NCBI GenBank assembly: GCA_002315475.1
Contig: DCGI01000041.1
Coordinates: 33,593-52,882, forward strand
DNA: 19,290 nucleotides
Direction: 5' to 3'
Source: Christensenella sp. UBA1782
GTDB lineage: Bacteria; Bacillota; Clostridia; Christensenellales; DTU072
The first letter of the stretch is position 1. Each line of letters starts with the position of its first letter. The notes beneath the pieces were generated by a model. It saw only the letters and a list, made by a program, of their open reading frames with translations, made no database searches and was not told the origin of the DNA. Shown piece by piece: positions 16,335 through 19,290 of this stretch. Position numbers and translations under genes: made by a program.

Positions 16335-16703
16335 CTATTTTTTCTTACTGCGATAATCGGCGATGGCCGCGGCAATCGCTTCCTCCGCCAAAACGGAACA
16401 GTGAATCTTCTGCGGCGGCAAACCTTCCAATGCCTCTACAACGTCGGCATTTTTTACCTGTAAAGCTTCCTCCGGTGTTTTCCCTTTAATCATTTCGGTA
16501 GCAATAGAACTGCTGGCAATGGCGGCAGTACAACCGAATGTTTTGAACTTTGCGTCAACGATTATATCGTTTTCTATCCGCAAAAATACCTGCATAATAT
16601 CTCCGCAACTGGCATTTCCTACCGTACCGACACCGTCGGGATTCTCGATTTCACCGACGTTCATCGGATTTGCAAATGTATCTAATACTTTTTTACTATA
16701 CAT
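16335..16703 (-). CDS. nifU: Fe-S cluster assembly scaffold protein, NifU/IscU type
   Basis: This 122-residue scaffold assembles an iron-sulfur cluster from sulfur delivered by the cysteine desulfurase. The three ligand cysteines are all present: Cys33 in NASCGD, Cys58 in TFGCTAAIASSS, and Cys102 in KIHCSVLAEEA, along with Asp35. It opens with YSKKVLDTFANPMNVGEI, typical of the short clostridial NifU/IscU proteins that travel with NifS. The ATG overlaps the end of nifS by eight bases and has AAGGAG nine bases upstream, so the two are translationally linked. Confidence 0.96.
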   Translation of the reverse strand: MYSKKVLDTFANPMNVGEIENPDGVGTVGNASCGDIMQVFLRIENDIIVDAKFKTFGCTAAIASSSIATEMIKGKTPEEALQVKNADVVEALEGLPPQKIHCSVLAEEAIAAAIADYRSKKK

Positions 16704-17874
16704 ACGTACTTTCTCCTTCTTTTGCTTGAAACAACGGAGACCAACTCCGCAATTTTTGTATGGTTTCTTTTAACACGTCCACGACGTAATCCGTTTCTTC
16801 CATCGTGTTTTCTCTGCCGAAACTAAAACGAATGGAACTGTGTGCTTCTTCCTCTTTCCTTCCCAATGCCAAGATAACGTGAGAGGGTTCCAGACTGCCC
16901 GAGCTACAAGCCGAACCGCTACTGACGGCAATACCGTTTAAGTCCAGCGTCATCAAAATGGATTCCCCTTCTATATAATCAAAGCTGATATTGGCGTTTC
17001 CCACCAAGCGATGTTCGGTGCCGCCGTTCAATTTGCATGCGGGGATTTCTTTTAGAACTCTGTCAATAAAATGATCGCGCATGGCTTTTATATGGCGATT
17101 GTTTTCCTCCATTTCGGCTACCGCCAAACGTAAAGCTTCCGCCGTACCTACGATTGCAGGCGTATTGGTCGTACCGGCTCTTCTGCCACGCTCTTGTTCT
17201 CCGCCGAATAATAAGCGGTCACACTTGATACCGTCGCGGATATATAAAATGCCGATACCTTTGGGACCGTGAAATTTATGCGAGGAAAAAGACAATAAAT
17301 CAACGTTCATCTTTTTCACGTCGATTTTTATGCTACCCATCGCCTGTACCGCGTCGGTATGAAAAGGAATACCTTCTTCTCGGCAAAAAGCACCGATTTC
17401 CTCAATGGGTTGAATGGCGCCCATTTCGTTATTGGCGAACATAACGGACACCAAAATCGTATCTTCACGTACGGCCTTTTTGACGTCCTCTACCGACACC
17501 CTACCGTCCGCACCGACTCCGACATAGGTGATTTGATAGCCTTGTCGTTGCAATTCGGCACAGGTATTCAAAACGGCGGGATGTTCTATTTTTGTGGTTA
17601 CGATATGTTTCCCTTCCTTGCTCAATGCGGAAGCCACTCCGCGCAAAGCCCAGTTATCGCTTTCCGTTCCGCCCGAAGTAAAATAGACTTCTTTCGCACT
17701 GCATCCGACAAGCGACGCTATCTCCTCTCTTGCTCTGTCCACCTCAGCCTGCGCTTCTCTTCCGTAAGAATGTAAGCTGGAAGCGTTTCCGTCGGCAAGC
17801 AAATAAGGAGTCATCTTTTCAAGTACTCTTTTATCCAAAGAGGTCGTTGCAGAATTATCCAAATATACTCTCAT
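16696..17874 (-). CDS. nifS: Cysteine desulfurase (NifS/IscS)
   Basis: The 392-residue PLP enzyme converts cysteine to alanine and passes the sulfur to the scaffold encoded next. Visible features are YLDNSATT at the start, the PLP-stacking His98 (IEHPAV), Asp174 (HTDAVQ), the Schiff-base Lys200 in SSHKFHGPKG, and the catalytic Cys323 in SSGSACSSG. The length is normal. The start ATG has GGAG eight bases upstream. It has its own promoter 75 bases upstream and a palindrome between promoter and start. nifS versus iscS naming follows the clostridial nifS-nifU pairing. Confidence 0.96.
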   Translation of the reverse strand: MRVYLDNSATTSLDKRVLEKMTPYLLADGNASSLHSYGREAQAEVDRAREEIASLVGCSAKEVYFTSGGTESDNWALRGVASALSKEGKHIVTTKIEHPAVLNTCAELQRQGYQITYVGVGADGRVSVEDVKKAVREDTILVSVMFANNEMGAIQPIEEIGAFCREEGIPFHTDAVQAMGSIKIDVKKMNVDLLSFSSHKFHGPKGIGILYIRDGIKCDRLLFGGEQERGRRAGTTNTPAIVGTAEALRLAVAEMEENNRHIKAMRDHFIDRVLKEIPACKLNGGTEHRLVGNANISFDYIEGESILMTLDLNGIAVSSGSACSSGSLEPSHVILALGRKEEEAHSSIRFSFGRENTMEETDYVVDVLKETIQKLRSWSPLFQAKEGESTYV

Positions 17875-17890
17875 GTATTTTTCTCCATAT

Positions 17891-17908
17891 TTGTAGCGAT
17901 AGCTACAA
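17891..17908. promoter_or_regulatory. 18-base inverted repeat in the nifS leader
   Basis: TTGTAGCGATAGCTACAA has perfect seven-base arms around GATA. It lies between the proposed promoter and the nifS ribosome binding site, ending four bases from the GGAG. It could be an operator for an Fe-S or cysteine regulator, or an RNA hairpin affecting translation. It does not match an operator consensus that I recognise. Confidence 0.4.
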
Positions 17909-17948
17909 TTTTATAAAAACTGTCGTACCGCTTTTTGAATATAAACCA

Positions 17949-17977
17949 AGTATACACCTTTTTTTGAAAAATGTTTA
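17949..17977 (-). promoter_or_regulatory. Candidate promoter of nifS-nifU
   Basis: On the minus strand, TAAACA (17972-17977) is followed after exactly 17 bases by TATACT (17949-17954). The -10 is strong and the -35 moderate. It sits in the 108-base gap after trxA. No convincing terminator follows trxA, so read-through from hisS-trxA may add to expression. Confidence 0.6.
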
Positions 17978-17982
17978 CCGTT

Positions 17983-18294
17983 TTACATGTTTTTATGCAC
18001 AAATTCCAAAACTTGTTCTTTACTGCGGGGGCCGGTAAAACGGTTCTGTTCCTCGCCCTCTTTGAAAAGGATAACGGTCGGAATATACCGAATCCCGTTA
18101 TCTATGGCAAATTGTTCACAGGTATCCACGTTTACTTTGCCGCAAAAAACGTTTTCTTTTTCGAGTTGTTCGCAAGCTTCGGAAAAATCGGGTGCAAACA
18201 TAGCACAAGGATTGCACCATTCGGCATAAAAGTCAATCAAAGCATAACCCGCTTCTCGAATTTTTTCCAATTCCTGTTGTTCGATTATTTTCAT
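17983..18294 (-). CDS. trxA: Thioredoxin
   Basis: The 103-residue protein is a single thioredoxin fold and acts as a cytosolic dithiol reductant. The active site is WCNPC (Cys27, Cys30), differing from the classic WCGPC by Asn for Gly. The buried Asp21 (LIDFYAEW) and the cis-proline Pro72 (YIPTVILF) are both in place. It has no signal peptide. The start has AGGAGAG five bases upstream, located right after the hisS stop, 13 bases away, so it is probably co-transcribed with hisS. Confidence 0.96.
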   Translation of the reverse strand: MKIIEQQELEKIREAGYALIDFYAEWCNPCAMFAPDFSEACEQLEKENVFCGKVNVDTCEQFAIDNGIRYIPTVILFKEGEEQNRFTGPRSKEQVLEFVHKNM

Positions 18295-18307
18295 AATAAC
18301 TCTCCTT

Positions 18308-19290
18308 TTAGAATAGTTTGTATAAATCTTCGATTTTCATAACCGTTTGTTCTTTGGTTGCCATGCATTTTACGGTGACTTCGCCTTTTTCGGCTTCTTC
18401 GTCCCCCAATACGACGACGTAACGGAAACCGCATTTGTCGGCATACTTCATTTGTGCTTTCAAACTCTTTTCCATAATATCGGTGGAAGCGGATATGCCT
18501 TTTTTACGCAATTCGTCGACGATCCGTAAAGCTAACAAATTCTGTTGCTCTCCTATCGGGGCTATATAGATTTGCCCCGAAGGCGCTTCACCGAACGATA
18601 AAGCAGAGTTTTCCATCACCATAATCAATCTTTCGATACCCATACCGAAACCGACGGCGGGAATTTCTTTTCCCCCGATTTCTTGACAAAGATTGTTATA
18701 TCTACCCCCGCCGCATACGGTGCCTTGACTGCCGATAGCTGTGGAAACAAACTCAAATACCGTTCCGGTGTAATAATCCAAACCCCTGACGATATAGGGA
18801 TCGTCCACATAGGAAATACCCATACTTTGTAAAGCTTTATGAAGTTTTTCACGATGTTCGACACAGTGTTCGCATAAATAATCCGTCACAAGCGGGGCAC
18901 CTTTTGCGATTTCTTTACAATCTTCCACTTTACAATCGAGAACACGCAGAGGATTCTTTTCCAAACGTTCCAAACAAGTGGGACAAAGACGGTCGTCAAA
19001 GCGATGAAAATATTCTTTTAGGGCTGCAGAATATCCCTTTCTGCATTCGGGACAACCGATACTGTTTAAGTGCAATTCCAACTGCGTTACACCCAATTCG
19101 TCAAAAAGACTTTTTGCAACGGAAATCACTTCGGCATCGGCGTAAGCGGAAAAACTACCGTAATACTCGATTCCGAATTGGTGATGTTCTCTTAGTCTTC
19201 CCGATTGCGGCTTTTCATAGCGAAAAACGGGCGTAAGATAAAACATTTTGGTCGGTTGCGTTGCGTTGTCCAAGCCGTTTTCCACGAAAC
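18308..19290 (-). CDS. hisS: Histidyl-tRNA synthetase, N-terminus beyond window edge
   Basis: HisRS charges tRNA-His with histidine. About 327 residues are visible; roughly the first 95-100 (including motif 1) lie outside. The frame enters as FVENGLDNATQPTKMFY, so the GTG at 19285 is an internal valine codon, not a start. Motif 2 (PVFRYEKPQSGRLREHHQFG), the histidine-binding RGLDYYTGTVFEF and motif 3 (AVGFGMGIERL) are all present, followed by the anticodon-binding domain ending KIEDLYKLF. The insertion domain holds four Cys pairs (CPEC, CPTC, CKVEDC, CEHC), as in many clostridial HisRS proteins, possibly a zinc site. Confidence 0.97.
   Translation of the reverse strand, partial: FVENGLDNATQPTKMFYLTPVFRYEKPQSGRLREHHQFGIEYYGSFSAYADAEVISVAKSLFDELGVTQLELHLNSIGCPECRKGYSAALKEYFHRFDDRLCPTCLERLEKNPLRVLDCKVEDCKEIAKGAPLVTDYLCEHCVEHREKLHKALQSMGISYVDDPYIVRGLDYYTGTVFEFVSTAIGSQGTVCGGGRYNNLCQEIGGKEIPAVGFGMGIERLIMVMENSALSFGEAPSGQIYIAPIGEQQNLLALRIVDELRKKGISASTDIMEKSLKAQMKYADKCGFRYVVVLGDEEAEKGEVTVKCMATKEQTVMKIEDLYKLF

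Noticed and set aside
17960..17990. A weak AT-rich bulged hairpin just after trxA as a terminator
   Set aside because: The stem has almost no GC pairs, contains a bulge and is not followed by a clean T run; the same bases are better explained as the nifS promoter region.

Overview
The window looks like a chromosomal segment from a Gram-positive bacterium of the phylum Bacillota, most likely a host-associated member of the Clostridia. The evidence is the gene order rpmB / yloU (Asp23 family) / fakA (yloV) / recG with rpmB divergent, which is a classic Bacillota arrangement. A clostridial-type nifS-nifU pair, a HisRS with Cys-rich insertion of the clostridial kind, strong AGGAGG-type ribosome binding sites and very large BspA-like lipoproteins point the same way. 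The species cannot be named from the sequence. Nearly all of the DNA is coding, and no stretch above 300 bases lacks a gene.

Right part (about 15.5-19.3 kb). On the minus strand, a histidyl-tRNA synthetase gene cut by the window edge is followed after 13 bases by a thioredoxin gene. Next comes a 108-base spacer with a good promoter and an 18-base palindrome, then nifS and nifU (cysteine desulfurase and Fe-S scaffold), which overlap by 8 bases. The nifU gene converges on the plus-strand rpmB gene (ribosomal protein bL28), and a bidirectional hairpin terminator lies between them. rpmB has a textbook sigma-A-type promoter and Shine-Dalgarno sequence.

Middle part (about 11.9-15.9 kb). The minus strand carries an Asp23/YloU-family gene, then fakA, then recG. 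fakA (fatty acid kinase catalytic subunit) is interrupted by an in-frame TAA at 14771-14773. Both halves are in the same frame and both look conserved, so this is a single nonsense codon rather than a frameshift. The fakA stop overlaps the recG start (TAATG).

Left part (1-11.8 kb). Two giant paralogous lipoprotein genes lie in tandem on the minus strand, 16 bases apart. The first is complete (1773 residues from the preferred ATG). The second runs off the left edge after at least 2159 residues. Both have a lipoprotein signal peptide ending in Cys24, a bacterial Ig-like domain, three InlB-type modules, and long arrays of BspA/LRR_5 leucine-rich repeats interrupted by a further InlB-like module. 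The second also carries an unusual Tyr-rich stretch of about 290 residues between repeat blocks. These are probably surface-displayed adhesion or binding proteins. A 20-base perfect palindrome sits over the likely promoter of this pair.

I see no mobile element, CRISPR array, tRNA or rRNA. Most of the window is conserved housekeeping. The accessory part is the giant lipoprotein pair, and the oddest single observation is the broken fakA. I did not find a clear new multi-gene system.
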